A stretch of DNA of 64,000 nucleotides, from NCBI RefSeq assembly GCF_002902345.1, contig NZ_PPQB01000022.1, positions 140,816 through 204,815 of the forward strand. The letters are read 5' to 3'. Positions 15,187-23,611 of the stretch are shown piece by piece. This stretch comes from Staphylococcus arlettae. Lineage in GTDB: Bacteria; Bacillota; Bacilli; Staphylococcales; Staphylococcaceae. Under the pieces are notes generated by a model. The model was not told where the DNA came from and did not search any database. It worked only from the letters and a program-made list of their open reading frames with translations. Numbering within the stretch: position 1 is the first letter of the stretch; every line of letters begins with the position of its first letter. Made by a program: the position numbers and the translations under genes.

Positions 15187-16557
15187 TTAAGTAATATTGT
15201 AATAAGTTAATTTTGCATATAAAGTCGGTCTAGAAATACCCAATTTTACTGCTGTTGCCTTTTTATTATAATCACACTCTTTATAAATTTTTTTTATAAT
15301 TTCACCTTCATAGTATTTTAACTTTTCTGATAAACTGCCCTCTATTTCAATAGATTTTGAATAATTGTTCTTTTCGAAATTAGCATAATCATCAAAAATG
15401 TATTCTTGAAAATCTCCGTCTTCTGAAAAAATAATTAACCTTTCAATGATATTTTGTAATTCACGAACGTTACCAGGCCAGTTGTAGTGTTTGAATTTTT
15501 GCATTAAAGTCAAAGGAATGGGTTGTAGTTTGATTTCGTAATTTCGTTTAGATAGTTGATAAAAGTGATATGAAAGTGTTTCTATATCTTCTTTTCTATC
15601 TCGTAAAGGTGGAATTTCAATATTTACTACGTTAAGTCTATAAAATAAATCTTCTCTAAATGTCCCTTTTTGTACTTCATCTATTAAGTTTTTATTTGTA
15701 GCTGCAACAATACGTACATCAATAGAGCGTTCTGTGGTGCCTCCAACACGATAAAATTTTTTTTCTTGAATCATTCTAAGTAATTTAACTTGCATTTCAA
15801 GGGGCATATCAGCAATTTCATCTAGGAAAAGTGTGCCTTTATCCGCCTGTTCAATCAGTCCCTCTTTTCCTTTTTGGTTGGCACCGCTAAACGCTCCTTT
15901 TTCATAGCCAAACATTTCACTCTCGAAAAGGTTGGCAGGTATAGTTCCACAATTAACAGTTACAAAAGGTTGTTTAAATCGTTTACTAAAGTCATGTATA
16001 CTACGTGAAAATAACTCCTTTCCAACTCCGCTTTCTCCAGTAATTAATGTATTAACCTCAGATTGTGCAGCTTTTTTTATTAAATATTTTACACGGGTCA
16101 TGTTACTACTGTTACCAATAATTGAACTAAACGAACCATGATCATTGTATTCTGAAATTTGACGTTCCAGTACTGAAATTTGGTTTTCAAATTGTTTTAT
16201 TTTGTTACGGTTATATACTTGGTCACTTACATCTAATTCTGTAACAATGGCCCCAACTACTTCATTGTTGCAAATGATTGGTTTTGAAATGATATTAACG
16301 TATTTATTATTACCAGCGTAATGTTCTTCTTTTTGGTAGGGCTTCGCTTTTTTTAATGATTCTAAAATAATTAAATCCTTTTTTTCAAAAAATTGATTAA
16401 TGGATTTTCCTATAATATCTTCATTTGATATTTGAAATATATTAGATGCTTCCATACTCCAATAAACTACTCGTCCCTCTTTATCAATAATGGTGTAGCT
16501 TTGATGACTAATGTTAAGTAATACTTCAACTAATGCTTCTAATTCTGATTTATTCAA
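15187..16557 (-). CDS. Sigma-54-dependent activator (PAS, AAA+, Fis-type HTH)
   Basis: A 456-residue enhancer-binding protein. The start is TTG 16557, with GGAGG 9 bases upstream. A PAS sensor domain occupies about 10-115 and a short coiled coil 118-138. The AAA+ domain spans about 145-375, with Walker A GESGVGKE (174-181), sigma-54 contact loop GAFSGA (221-226), Walker B GTLFLDE (241-247) and arginine-finger region FREDLFYRLNV. A Fis-type HTH (KKATAVKLGISRPTLYAKL) ends the protein. The loop has Ser for the usual Thr of GAFTGA. It sits between two sigma-54 promoters and presumably activates both in response to hydroxyproline or proline sensed by the PAS domain. Confidence 0.92.
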   Translation of the reverse strand: MNKSELEALVEVLLNISHQSYTIIDKEGRVVYWSMEASNIFQISNEDIIGKSINQFFEKKDLIILESLKKAKPYQKEEHYAGNNKYVNIISKPIICNNEVVGAIVTELDVSDQVYNRNKIKQFENQISVLERQISEYNDHGSFSSIIGNSSNMTRVKYLIKKAAQSEVNTLITGESGVGKELFSRSIHDFSKRFKQPFVTVNCGTIPANLFESEMFGYEKGAFSGANQKGKEGLIEQADKGTLFLDEIADMPLEMQVKLLRMIQEKKFYRVGGTTERSIDVRIVAATNKNLIDEVQKGTFREDLFYRLNVVNIEIPPLRDRKEDIETLSYHFYQLSKRNYEIKLQPIPLTLMQKFKHYNWPGNVRELQNIIERLIIFSEDGDFQEYIFDDYANFEKNNYSKSIEIEGSLSEKLKYYEGEIIKKIYKECDYNKKATAVKLGISRPTLYAKLTYYNIT

Positions 16558-16612
16558 TAGTATTTTCCTCCAGTGTAAAAAAATAATAAATACTATATAA
16601 AACTTAACACTT

Positions 16613-16627
16613 ATGAAAGCGCTTTAC
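16613..16627. promoter_or_regulatory. Cre-like palindrome upstream of the sigma-54 promoter
   Basis: ATGAAAGCGCTTTAC contains a perfect 10-bp palindrome AAAGCGCTTT (16616-16625) and agrees with the cre consensus except at the final CA. It lies about 25 bases upstream of the -24 element of the hydroxyproline operon. It may be a CcpA site or part of the activator's enhancer. Confidence 0.4.
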
Positions 16628-16649
16628 CAAAATTCTTTTATTTTCTTTT

Positions 16650-16665
16650 TGGCATATAAATTGCT
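16650..16665 (+). promoter_or_regulatory. Sigma-54 (-24/-12) promoter of the hydroxyproline operon
   Basis: TGGCAT-ATAAA-TTGCT, preceded by TTTT and followed by TATAG. It shares TTGGCAT and TTGCTTATA with the promoter at 15165-15180, and the GG-GC spacing is exact. Transcription should begin near 16676, between the -12 element and the GGAGGG at 16681-16686. It therefore drives the operon from 16694 onward and rules out an ATG at 16613 as the start codon. Confidence 0.88.
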
Positions 16666-16693
16666 TATAGAATTAGTAAAGGAGGGATATTAT

Positions 16694-17857
16694 TTGAATG
16701 ATATAAATCACGAGGTACTTATAATCGGTGGCGGAATTATAGGCGCAAGTATTAGTTATTTTTTATCAAAAGCTGGATATGATGTCGGTTTGATTGAAAG
16801 TAAAGAAATTGCTTCTTTAACTTCATCCCATTGTGATGGAAATATTTTAGCGATTGATAAAACGCCAGGGTTTGATAGTCAAATGACTTTACGAAGTCAA
16901 AAGTTGATTCACGAATTGAGAAAAGAATTGATTCTACCTTTTGAGTATCGGAAACCCGGAAGTATATTAGTCTGTGAAACTGAAAAGGAGATGCAGGCTG
17001 CAGAACAATGGGTTCAACAACAACGAGACTACGGATTAGATTTTAAAATGTTGGATAAACAGGATATAAAAAATGAGTCTAAGTATTTTTCAGATCATTT
17101 ATTGGGAGGTTTGGAATGTTCTACAGACTCGACGGTTAATCCCTATATGCTCACCTATAGTTTTATTGAAACTGCTAAACAACATGGCTTAAAAGTTTAT
17201 GAATATGAACATGTGAAGAACATAAGTAAAAGTAATGAAACTTTTTATATTCAAACTACCAATCATTCTTTTTACGCTAATAAAGTGGTCAACGCATGTG
17301 GTATATATGCTTCTGAAATAGGAAGTATGCTAGATGTTCATATTCCCATTTATCCAAGAAAAGGGCAGATTTTAGTAGCATCTAGGAATGAAACGGTTGG
17401 AATTAGAAAAGTAATGGAATTTGGCTATCTGATGTCCAAATTTGGGGGAGAACGACAAGTATCTAAAGAGATGGAGGATTACGGTATTGCTTTAGTATTT
17501 GAGCCCACAGAAAGTCAAAATTTTCTTATTGGCTCAAGCAGAGAATTTAATGGATATGATAAAAAAGTTAATTCAAAGGTAAATCGGTTAATCGCACAGA
17601 GAGCAATTCATTTTTATCCTAAATTAAAAGATATGAGTTTAATAAGAACTTATTCTGGATTAAGACCTTTTACAGAGGACCATTTACCAATTGTTAGCGA
17701 AACAGAAGTTGAAGGATTTTATGTCGCTGCAGGACATGAAGGGGACGGTATCGGGTTGTCTTCTATTACGGGCTTATTTATAGAACAACTTATTTCAGAC
17801 AAAGAAACAGAAATTGATATTTCTCCTTTATCAGTGAATCGTTTTAAGGAGGTTTAA
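16694..17857 (+). CDS. D-hydroxyproline dehydrogenase, FAD subunit (DAO family)
   Basis: A 387-residue flavoprotein of the D-amino-acid oxidase fold. TTG 16694 is chosen: GGAGGG lies 7 bases upstream, and the -24/-12 promoter lies inside the longer frame from 16613. The N-terminal FAD motif is VLIIGGGIIGASISYFLSKAGYDVGLIE. The C-terminus has SGLRPFTEDHLPIV and AAGHEGDGIGLSS, typical of glycine-oxidase-like proteins. It oxidises the D-hydroxyproline produced by the epimerase encoded 3 bases downstream, probably with the subunits at 13355-15129. Exact subunit stoichiometry is unknown. Confidence 0.85.
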   Translation: MNDINHEVLIIGGGIIGASISYFLSKAGYDVGLIESKEIASLTSSHCDGNILAIDKTPGFDSQMTLRSQKLIHELRKELILPFEYRKPGSILVCETEKEMQAAEQWVQQQRDYGLDFKMLDKQDIKNESKYFSDHLLGGLECSTDSTVNPYMLTYSFIETAKQHGLKVYEYEHVKNISKSNETFYIQTTNHSFYANKVVNACGIYASEIGSMLDVHIPIYPRKGQILVASRNETVGIRKVMEFGYLMSKFGGERQVSKEMEDYGIALVFEPTESQNFLIGSSREFNGYDKKVNSKVNRLIAQRAIHFYPKLKDMSLIRTYSGLRPFTEDHLPIVSETEVEGFYVAAGHEGDGIGLSSITGLFIEQLISDKETEIDISPLSVNRFKEV

Positions 17858-17859
17858 TT

Positions 17860-18876
17860 ATGAAATATGACCGTTTGTTTTCAACATTTGATACACATAC
17901 TGGAGGAAACCCTACTCGGACAGTTTTGAGCGGAATACCTAAAATGATAGGGGATACAGTAGCTGAAAAAATGCAATATATGAAGTTACATTATGATCAC
18001 TATCGCAGATTTTTAATGAACGAGCCAAGAGGTCATGAAGTAATGAGCGGAACTATCATGGTAGAACCTTGCAATAAGGAAGCTGATTTTGGTGCTATTT
18101 ATATAGAGACAGGTGGTTACTTACCTATGTGTGGTCACGATACGATTGGGTTTTGTACTGCGCTGATTGAGCTTGGTTTCGTTGAAAAAGTTGATCCTAT
18201 AACGAGAATTAATATTGATACTCCTGCAGGTTTGGTAAAAACAGAAACTAAAATAGAAGATGGAGAAGTTAAGGAAGTTAGTTTTAAGAACGTCCCGAGC
18301 TTTTATTTGAAAACTGTAAATATCGAACATGCAACGCTAGGTAAAATTTTTATCGATATTAGTTATGGAGGAAATTTTTACGGCATTATAGATGCTGACC
18401 AATTAGGTATTGAATTAAAACCTGAAAATAGCAGCTATATTGTTAAAAAAGCTATAGAGATTAGAAATCAAATTAATGAAAAATATAACGTTCAGCATCC
18501 AGAAAAATCGTTTATTAAAGGTTTAACACATATTGAGTTTTCATCTAAAAAAGTGACTCATAAGGATATTAATTTTAAAAACACAGTTATTGTTCCACCA
18601 GGTGGTATTGATAGATCTCCTTGCGGGACAGGTACATCAGCTAAAATGGCTACGCTTGTTTATAAAAAAGAACTTAAAAAAGGAGATGAATTTTTACATG
18701 AAAGTATTATAGGTTCTGTTTTTAAAGGAATCGTGCTAAATAATACAGTTGTGAATGGATATGAATATATTGACGTTAGTATTTCGGGTAGGGCTTGGCC
18801 AATGGGGAAACATGATTTTTATTACAGTGAAAAAGCGAAGGAAGATAGTTACTTATTTATCCCGCCATTAACTTAA
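17860..18876 (+). CDS. 4-hydroxyproline 2-epimerase / proline racemase family
   Basis: A 338-residue enzyme starting at ATG 17860, with GGAGG upstream. It has the family motifs DTHTGGNPTRTV, MNEPRGH and both catalytic cysteines: Cys91 in LPMCGHDTIG and Cys255 in RSPCGTGTSA. Retention of both cysteines separates it from trans-3-hydroxyproline dehydratases, which have Thr at the second site. It interconverts 4-hydroxy-L-proline and 4-hydroxy-D-proline, the first pathway step. Proline racemase is the alternative, but the neighbouring deaminase and semialdehyde dehydrogenase point to hydroxyproline. Confidence 0.92.
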   Translation: MKYDRLFSTFDTHTGGNPTRTVLSGIPKMIGDTVAEKMQYMKLHYDHYRRFLMNEPRGHEVMSGTIMVEPCNKEADFGAIYIETGGYLPMCGHDTIGFCTALIELGFVEKVDPITRINIDTPAGLVKTETKIEDGEVKEVSFKNVPSFYLKTVNIEHATLGKIFIDISYGGNFYGIIDADQLGIELKPENSSYIVKKAIEIRNQINEKYNVQHPEKSFIKGLTHIEFSSKKVTHKDINFKNTVIVPPGGIDRSPCGTGTSAKMATLVYKKELKKGDEFLHESIIGSVFKGIVLNNTVVNGYEYIDVSISGRAWPMGKHDFYYSEKAKEDSYLFIPPLT

Positions 18877-18893
18877 TATAGGAGGTTTATAAA

Positions 18894-19700
18894 ATGAACA
18901 CTCAATTGATATGTACAAGCTATGATTGTGAAGTAATGGGTGGTTTATTTAGATTTGTTTCTTTTGAACAACTTAAAACTACTTCTAACCAAAAGTTAAG
19001 TATGGATTGGATGAAACAAAACATTTCAAAATTATCAGCAATGTATCACGAGCCTAGGGGTCATCCATATTTATTATTTTGTGTTTACTCTATTAAAGGC
19101 GACAAATGTGAAGTTGTAACGTTTCAGCCTCTTGGACATTCAGTACAATTAGAAACAATTTCAAAAGCCACACGTTTTATGTTACAGAATGTAGTGAATG
19201 CAAATATCAATTTTAATATAGAAGTAAACGGCTTATATACGAATCATTCAGTGGAAGATAAAAACATGGAAGTTAAAGTGTCTTCTGTGGAGTTAGTTAA
19301 AGAAAAAGAAGAAATGGATATTTATAAAGTTGATAGTAAGCTTTACGGGTTTGTTAAAACTCTAGATTTAAAATCGATGAACATACAAAAAATATTGGGA
19401 ATATATGATGCATATCAAAAACACCATCAGCAAAATGATATTGAAAATTATATATATTTTGATAGCAAAACACATCGTGTCTTAATTATGCATAGCGATC
19501 AAATTGTTAGGCTGCCAGATTCAGCGGCGTATTCTATAATCTATCATCGTTTCGATAATATATCTAATTTACGTACTATGACAAATCAACTTATAAAAAT
19601 TCAGGATAAAAAATTTGTTTTAGAGGCATCATTAAGTAGCTTTAGTCAATTTTATATGTCTGAAACAGATCCATTTAAAAAAGGGTTCATTTTACAATGA
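18894..19700 (+). CDS. Degenerate proline-racemase-like protein without catalytic Cys
   Basis: A 268-residue protein starting at ATG 18894 with GGAGG upstream. The first part parallels the epimerase encoded before it: DCEVMGGLFRF matches DTHTGGNPTRT, and YHEPRGHPYLLF (EPRGH at 53-57) matches MNEPRGHEVMSG. Where the epimerase has MCGHDTIG this protein has PLGHSVQ (residues 79-85), and at the second site it has LPDSAAYSIIYH. Both catalytic cysteines are therefore gone. It is about 70 residues shorter. It may be a pseudoenzyme that binds hydroxyproline or modifies the epimerase. The homology is read by eye and is weak outside the EPRGH region. Confidence 0.6.
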   Translation: MNTQLICTSYDCEVMGGLFRFVSFEQLKTTSNQKLSMDWMKQNISKLSAMYHEPRGHPYLLFCVYSIKGDKCEVVTFQPLGHSVQLETISKATRFMLQNVVNANINFNIEVNGLYTNHSVEDKNMEVKVSSVELVKEKEEMDIYKVDSKLYGFVKTLDLKSMNIQKILGIYDAYQKHHQQNDIENYIYFDSKTHRVLIMHSDQIVRLPDSAAYSIIYHRFDNISNLRTMTNQLIKIQDKKFVLEASLSSFSQFYMSETDPFKKGFILQ

Positions 19701-19724
19701 CCTTAAACTAAAGGGTGGGGGAAA

Positions 19725-21179
19725 ATGGATAATAATTACAGATTACCAACAGGAAAAGAAATCATATTTATACTTATAGCATTTATTGTAACTATGTTTG
19801 TAATAGTAATTTATTTAGGGTTACCAATTCAAATAGCGTTATTACTTATTTGGTTCATTATTATTATAGTTGGCTTAAAAATAGGTTACTCCTATAACCA
19901 ACTTCAATCAGGTCTATGTAAAGGTATATATGAGGGAATGGAAGCAATACTAGTAATGATTTCAATTGGAGCATTAATAGGTACATGGATTGCTAGCGGC
20001 ATTGTACCAAGCATTATTTACGCAGGATTGCATATCATAAGTCCAACGTTCTTTCTTGTTACAGCATTTATTATATGTATTATAACTTCCTTGGCTACTG
20101 GTACATCTTTTGGATCAGCAGGAACAGCGGGCATTGCGATGATAGGAATTGGCACCAGCTTTGGATTGCCTCTTCCACTTGTGGCAGGAGCCGTTATTTC
20201 AGGGTGTTATGTAGGGGACAAAATGTCGCCACTATCTGATACAACAGTTATGACAGCTTCATTATCTAGAGTAGATTTGTTTGACCACATCAAATCAATG
20301 TCATTCGTCTCTATACCAAGTGTCATTATTACTTTAATTCTATTTGGAATAGCTAATTTTACAGTGAACAGTAAAGAAGGCAGTTTAGCGCAAGCTGAAA
20401 AAGCGATGGGACAATTATCTGATCAATTTAATATTTCAGGGTGGATGGCTGTGCCTTTAATAATAGTTATAATTCTATTGGCCTTAAAAGTGCCATCTGT
20501 TCCAGTAATATTATTCGGAAGTTTAATGGGAGCATTTTGGGCTTTTTGGTTCCAAGGTATCCCTTTCGTGGAAAGTATAAAAATATTATACAGAGGTAAT
20601 GATATTTCTTCTGGCATCTCATTTATTGATAACTTATTAAATCGTGGAGGTATAACCTTCATGCTCGAGACAGTATTACTCGTAATTATTGCCTTAGGTA
20701 TTGGAGGGTTAATGGAAGTAATTGGTGTTACTCAAAAAATAAGTAATATATTTAGTGATTGGGCTTATAATTCAGGGCGTTTAACTTTAACGACTTTACT
20801 AGCAGGAATATTTGGTAACTTCTTTGGCGGTGCTGCATATGTATCATTACTTACAGCAACAAAGATGACTGAAAAAAACTATGACAAGTTAAAAATTAAG
20901 CGTACCGTATTATCTAGAAATTCAGAGGCAGGTGGTACAGTTACTACCCCAATGATCCCATGGTCCGATGGTGGAGTATTTATGGCTACCACTTTAGGTA
21001 TATCTACCATGCACTATTTACCCTTCTTATGGTATAGCTTTGTAGTTCTTATTATTTCTATTATTTTCGGTTTTAAAGGAAGGTTTATATGGAAAACTGA
21101 TAGTTATTACAGTGAAAAAGAGAGTTATAAGAATCTCAAAATTGAAACTAAAGATGCAGATAAAAATATTATTAATTAA
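19725..21179 (+). CDS. NhaC-family Na+/H+ antiporter-like transporter
   Basis: A 484-residue membrane protein starting at ATG 19725, with GGTGGGGG upstream. It has about 11-12 membrane segments and NhaC hallmarks: SLATGTSFGSAGTAG, GAVISGCYVGDKMSPLSDTTVMTASLS and SRNSEAGGTVTTPMIPWSDGG. The family exchanges Na+ for H+ or carries organic anions with Na+. In this operon no other permease is present, so it is the best candidate for hydroxyproline uptake or for maintaining the sodium gradient used by uptake. The transport role is inferred from position only. Confidence 0.85.
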   Translation: MDNNYRLPTGKEIIFILIAFIVTMFVIVIYLGLPIQIALLLIWFIIIIVGLKIGYSYNQLQSGLCKGIYEGMEAILVMISIGALIGTWIASGIVPSIIYAGLHIISPTFFLVTAFIICIITSLATGTSFGSAGTAGIAMIGIGTSFGLPLPLVAGAVISGCYVGDKMSPLSDTTVMTASLSRVDLFDHIKSMSFVSIPSVIITLILFGIANFTVNSKEGSLAQAEKAMGQLSDQFNISGWMAVPLIIVIILLALKVPSVPVILFGSLMGAFWAFWFQGIPFVESIKILYRGNDISSGISFIDNLLNRGGITFMLETVLLVIIALGIGGLMEVIGVTQKISNIFSDWAYNSGRLTLTTLLAGIFGNFFGGAAYVSLLTATKMTEKNYDKLKIKRTVLSRNSEAGGTVTTPMIPWSDGGVFMATTLGISTMHYLPFLWYSFVVLIISIIFGFKGRFIWKTDSYYSEKESYKNLKIETKDADKNIIN

Positions 21180-21207
21180 AAAATAAAATACTAAAGGAGA
21201 AATGAAA

Positions 21208-22089
21208 ATGAAAAAATTCAAAGGGGTATATCCAGTTGTCATAACACCTATGAAAGAAAATTTTGAAATAAATTATGAAGGTTTAAAAGAAAATGTTAAT
21301 TACTTTATTAACCAAAAAGTCTCTGGACTTGTAATAAATGGGAGCACAGGCGAGTTTGTTTCATTAACAGAAGAGGAAAAAGAAGAAATAATTAAAACGG
21401 TTCTATCAACTGTAAATGGTGCTTTTCCTATTATTGTTGGAACGGCAAGTGAATATACAAATGATGCTATTCGTTTAACACAATCTGCTGAAAATTTAGG
21501 GGCAGATGGTGTATTAGTTATAAACTCATATTATGCACATCCTACCGATGAAGAAATTTATCATCAATTCAAAGATATTGCTGATAGTACGTCGTTACCA
21601 ATCATGATTTATAATAATCCTTTTACTACAGGGATAGATATAGGTCAAGATACATTAATTGATTTAGGTAATAACGTAAGAAATATTACACATTTAAAAG
21701 AATCTAGTGGTTCTATTCAAAAATTAAGAGATATACATTACGCTACAGGTAATAATTTAACCTTATTCTGTGGTAGTGATGATTTAGCGTTTGAGTCTTT
21801 TGTAATGGGAGCTCAAGGCTGGGTCTCAGTTGCAGGAAATTTAGCTCCGAATTTAACCAAAGAGTTATATGAAAAAATACAGTCAAAAGATTTTAATTCG
21901 GCACATGAAACATATAAAAAACTCTTACCATTATTGCAATTTATAGAAGATAGCGGAAAATACGTACAAATTGTCAAAGCAGGTATGGAAATTAAAGGGT
22001 TAAATGGAGGGCCTAGTAGACCACCAAGAAGAAACTTAAACACAGAAGAAAAAAACAAACTAGAATCAATTATTTCAATTTTAAATTAG
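21208..22089 (+). CDS. Pyrroline-4-hydroxy-2-carboxylate deaminase (DHDPS family)
   Basis: A 293-residue TIM-barrel protein. ATG 21208 is 8 bases from AAGGAG; ATG 21202 is too close. DHDPS family features: NGSTGEF (44-50), Tyr135 in MIYNNP, and Schiff-base Lys164 in THLKESSG. In hydroxyproline pathways this family member deaminates and dehydrates delta-1-pyrroline-4-hydroxy-2-carboxylate to 2-oxoglutarate semialdehyde. Dihydrodipicolinate synthase itself is unlikely, because the gene lies between hydroxyproline genes and is followed 11 bases later by the semialdehyde dehydrogenase. Confidence 0.87.
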   Translation: MKKFKGVYPVVITPMKENFEINYEGLKENVNYFINQKVSGLVINGSTGEFVSLTEEEKEEIIKTVLSTVNGAFPIIVGTASEYTNDAIRLTQSAENLGADGVLVINSYYAHPTDEEIYHQFKDIADSTSLPIMIYNNPFTTGIDIGQDTLIDLGNNVRNITHLKESSGSIQKLRDIHYATGNNLTLFCGSDDLAFESFVMGAQGWVSVAGNLAPNLTKELYEKIQSKDFNSAHETYKKLLPLLQFIEDSGKYVQIVKAGMEIKGLNGGPSRPPRRNLNTEEKNKLESIISILN

Positions 22090-22099
22090 GAGGAATAGC

Positions 22100-23575
22100 A
22101 TGACAAAAACAGTCAAAATGCCAGCAAAAGTACAAAAATTTATCAAAGATGATATCGGATTATTCATCAATAACGTTTACGTAAATAGTGAAAATAAAAA
22201 CACTTTTGATGTATATAATCCAGCAGATGACACACTCATCACCCGAGTTTCAGAAGCGAATTCAAAAGATATCGATTATGCAGTTGAATGTGCTGAAAAA
22301 GCTTTTAAAGGTGAATGGAGTCAATTAACTGCACAAGAACGAAGTGATCTAATCATCAAATTCACGGATTTATTAGAAGAAAATAAAGAAGAGTTAGCAT
22401 ATTTAGAAGCTTTAGATAATGGCAAGTCATATGAAATTGCTCTTACAGATGACATACCAGGTGCAATTAATCAATTTAGATATTATGCAGGTTGGGCTAC
22501 TAAAGTATTAGGTCAGACGACACCAATAAGTCCCAAGTATTTTAATTATTCAGTACATGAACCTATAGGCGTTGTAGGACAAATTATTCCGTGGAATTTT
22601 CCATTGAACATGGCTTCTTGGAAAATGGGGGCGGCTCTTGCAACTGGATGTACAATTTTGATAAAACCGGCAGAACAAACTCCTTTATCATTATTGTATG
22701 CTGCACAATTAATTAAAGAGGCAGGTATACCTGAAGGTGTTGTTAATGTGGTTCCGGGTAGAGGGCTAGTAACAGGAGAAGCAATTTCAACTCATCCTAA
22801 AATACGTAAAATTGCTTTTACAGGATCTACGGAAACAGGAAAAGGGATAATGAAAAAAGCTGCAGATACAATTAAGAATATTACTTTAGAATTAGGAGGA
22901 AAATCGGCTAATATTATATTTGAAGACGCTGATTTGTCTGAAGCAGCAACAACTGCGGTTGATGGAGTAATGTATAATCATGGACAGAATTGTAGTGCTG
23001 GTACTAGAATATTTGTACAATCTTCGATTTATAAAGAGTTTATTGAAAAATTTATTGAGCAAACAAAACAAATTAAAATCGGATCTGGCACTGAAAAAGA
23101 TACAGATATGGGACCATTAATTTCACGCAAACAGCAACAACGTGTTGAAGAATATATAGATATAGGAGTAAAGGAAGGTGGCACCATAGCCTACCAACAA
23201 CCTCTAGAAGATAGTAAAGGATATTTTGTACCCCCTACTGTGTTCACCGACTTAACAGATGATATGCGTATTGTTCAAGAAGAAATTTTCGGACCTGTAG
23301 CATGTATATTACCGTTTGAAACAGAACAAGAAGTAGTGGAAAGAGCTAATGATAGTGAATATGGTTTAGCTGCGGCAGTATGGACAAAAGATATTCAAAG
23401 AGCAATTAATGTAACAAATCAACTAGAGGCAGGAACTGTTTGGATAAATGATTATAACTTAGAAGACCCAGCTGCAGCATTTGGTGGTTACAAGCAATCA
23501 GGTATTGGTAGAGAAATGGGAACTTACGCGTTAAATAATTATACAGAAGTTAAATTTGTATGGGTCAAATTATAG
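22100..23575 (+). CDS. 2-oxoglutarate semialdehyde dehydrogenase (ALDH family)
   Basis: A 491-residue aldehyde dehydrogenase starting at ATG 22100 with GGAGG 6 bases upstream. Active-site residues are all present: Asn166 (IIPWNF), Lys189, general base Glu264 (ELGGKSAN) and nucleophile Cys298 (NHGQNCSAG). NAD loop FTGSTETG lies at 240-247. It should oxidise 2-oxoglutarate semialdehyde to 2-oxoglutarate, the last pathway step that feeds the TCA cycle. It ends the plus-strand operon at a strong bidirectional terminator shared with rpoN. Substrate is inferred from context; the family alone does not fix it. Confidence 0.88.
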   Translation: MTKTVKMPAKVQKFIKDDIGLFINNVYVNSENKNTFDVYNPADDTLITRVSEANSKDIDYAVECAEKAFKGEWSQLTAQERSDLIIKFTDLLEENKEELAYLEALDNGKSYEIALTDDIPGAINQFRYYAGWATKVLGQTTPISPKYFNYSVHEPIGVVGQIIPWNFPLNMASWKMGAALATGCTILIKPAEQTPLSLLYAAQLIKEAGIPEGVVNVVPGRGLVTGEAISTHPKIRKIAFTGSTETGKGIMKKAADTIKNITLELGGKSANIIFEDADLSEAATTAVDGVMYNHGQNCSAGTRIFVQSSIYKEFIEKFIEQTKQIKIGSGTEKDTDMGPLISRKQQQRVEEYIDIGVKEGGTIAYQQPLEDSKGYFVPPTVFTDLTDDMRIVQEEIFGPVACILPFETEQEVVERANDSEYGLAAAVWTKDIQRAINVTNQLEAGTVWINDYNLEDPAAAFGGYKQSGIGREMGTYALNNYTEVKFVWVKL

Positions 23576-23577
23576 AT

Positions 23578-23611
23578 AAAAAATAGGAGGGGTGTCCCCT
23601 CCTATTTTTTT
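23578..23611. terminator. Bidirectional terminator between the hydroxyproline operon and rpoN
   Basis: AAAATAGGAGGGG-TGT-CCCCTCCTATTTT is a perfect 13-bp stem with a 3-base loop, flanked by A- and T-runs. It overlaps the rpoN stop codon and serves both converging transcripts. Confidence 0.92.

Noticed and set aside
16613-16693. Upstream extension of the FAD dehydrogenase subunit from ATG 16613
   Set aside because: The -24/-12 promoter at 16650-16665 lies inside it, so the mRNA starts later; TTG 16694 has a good ribosome site.
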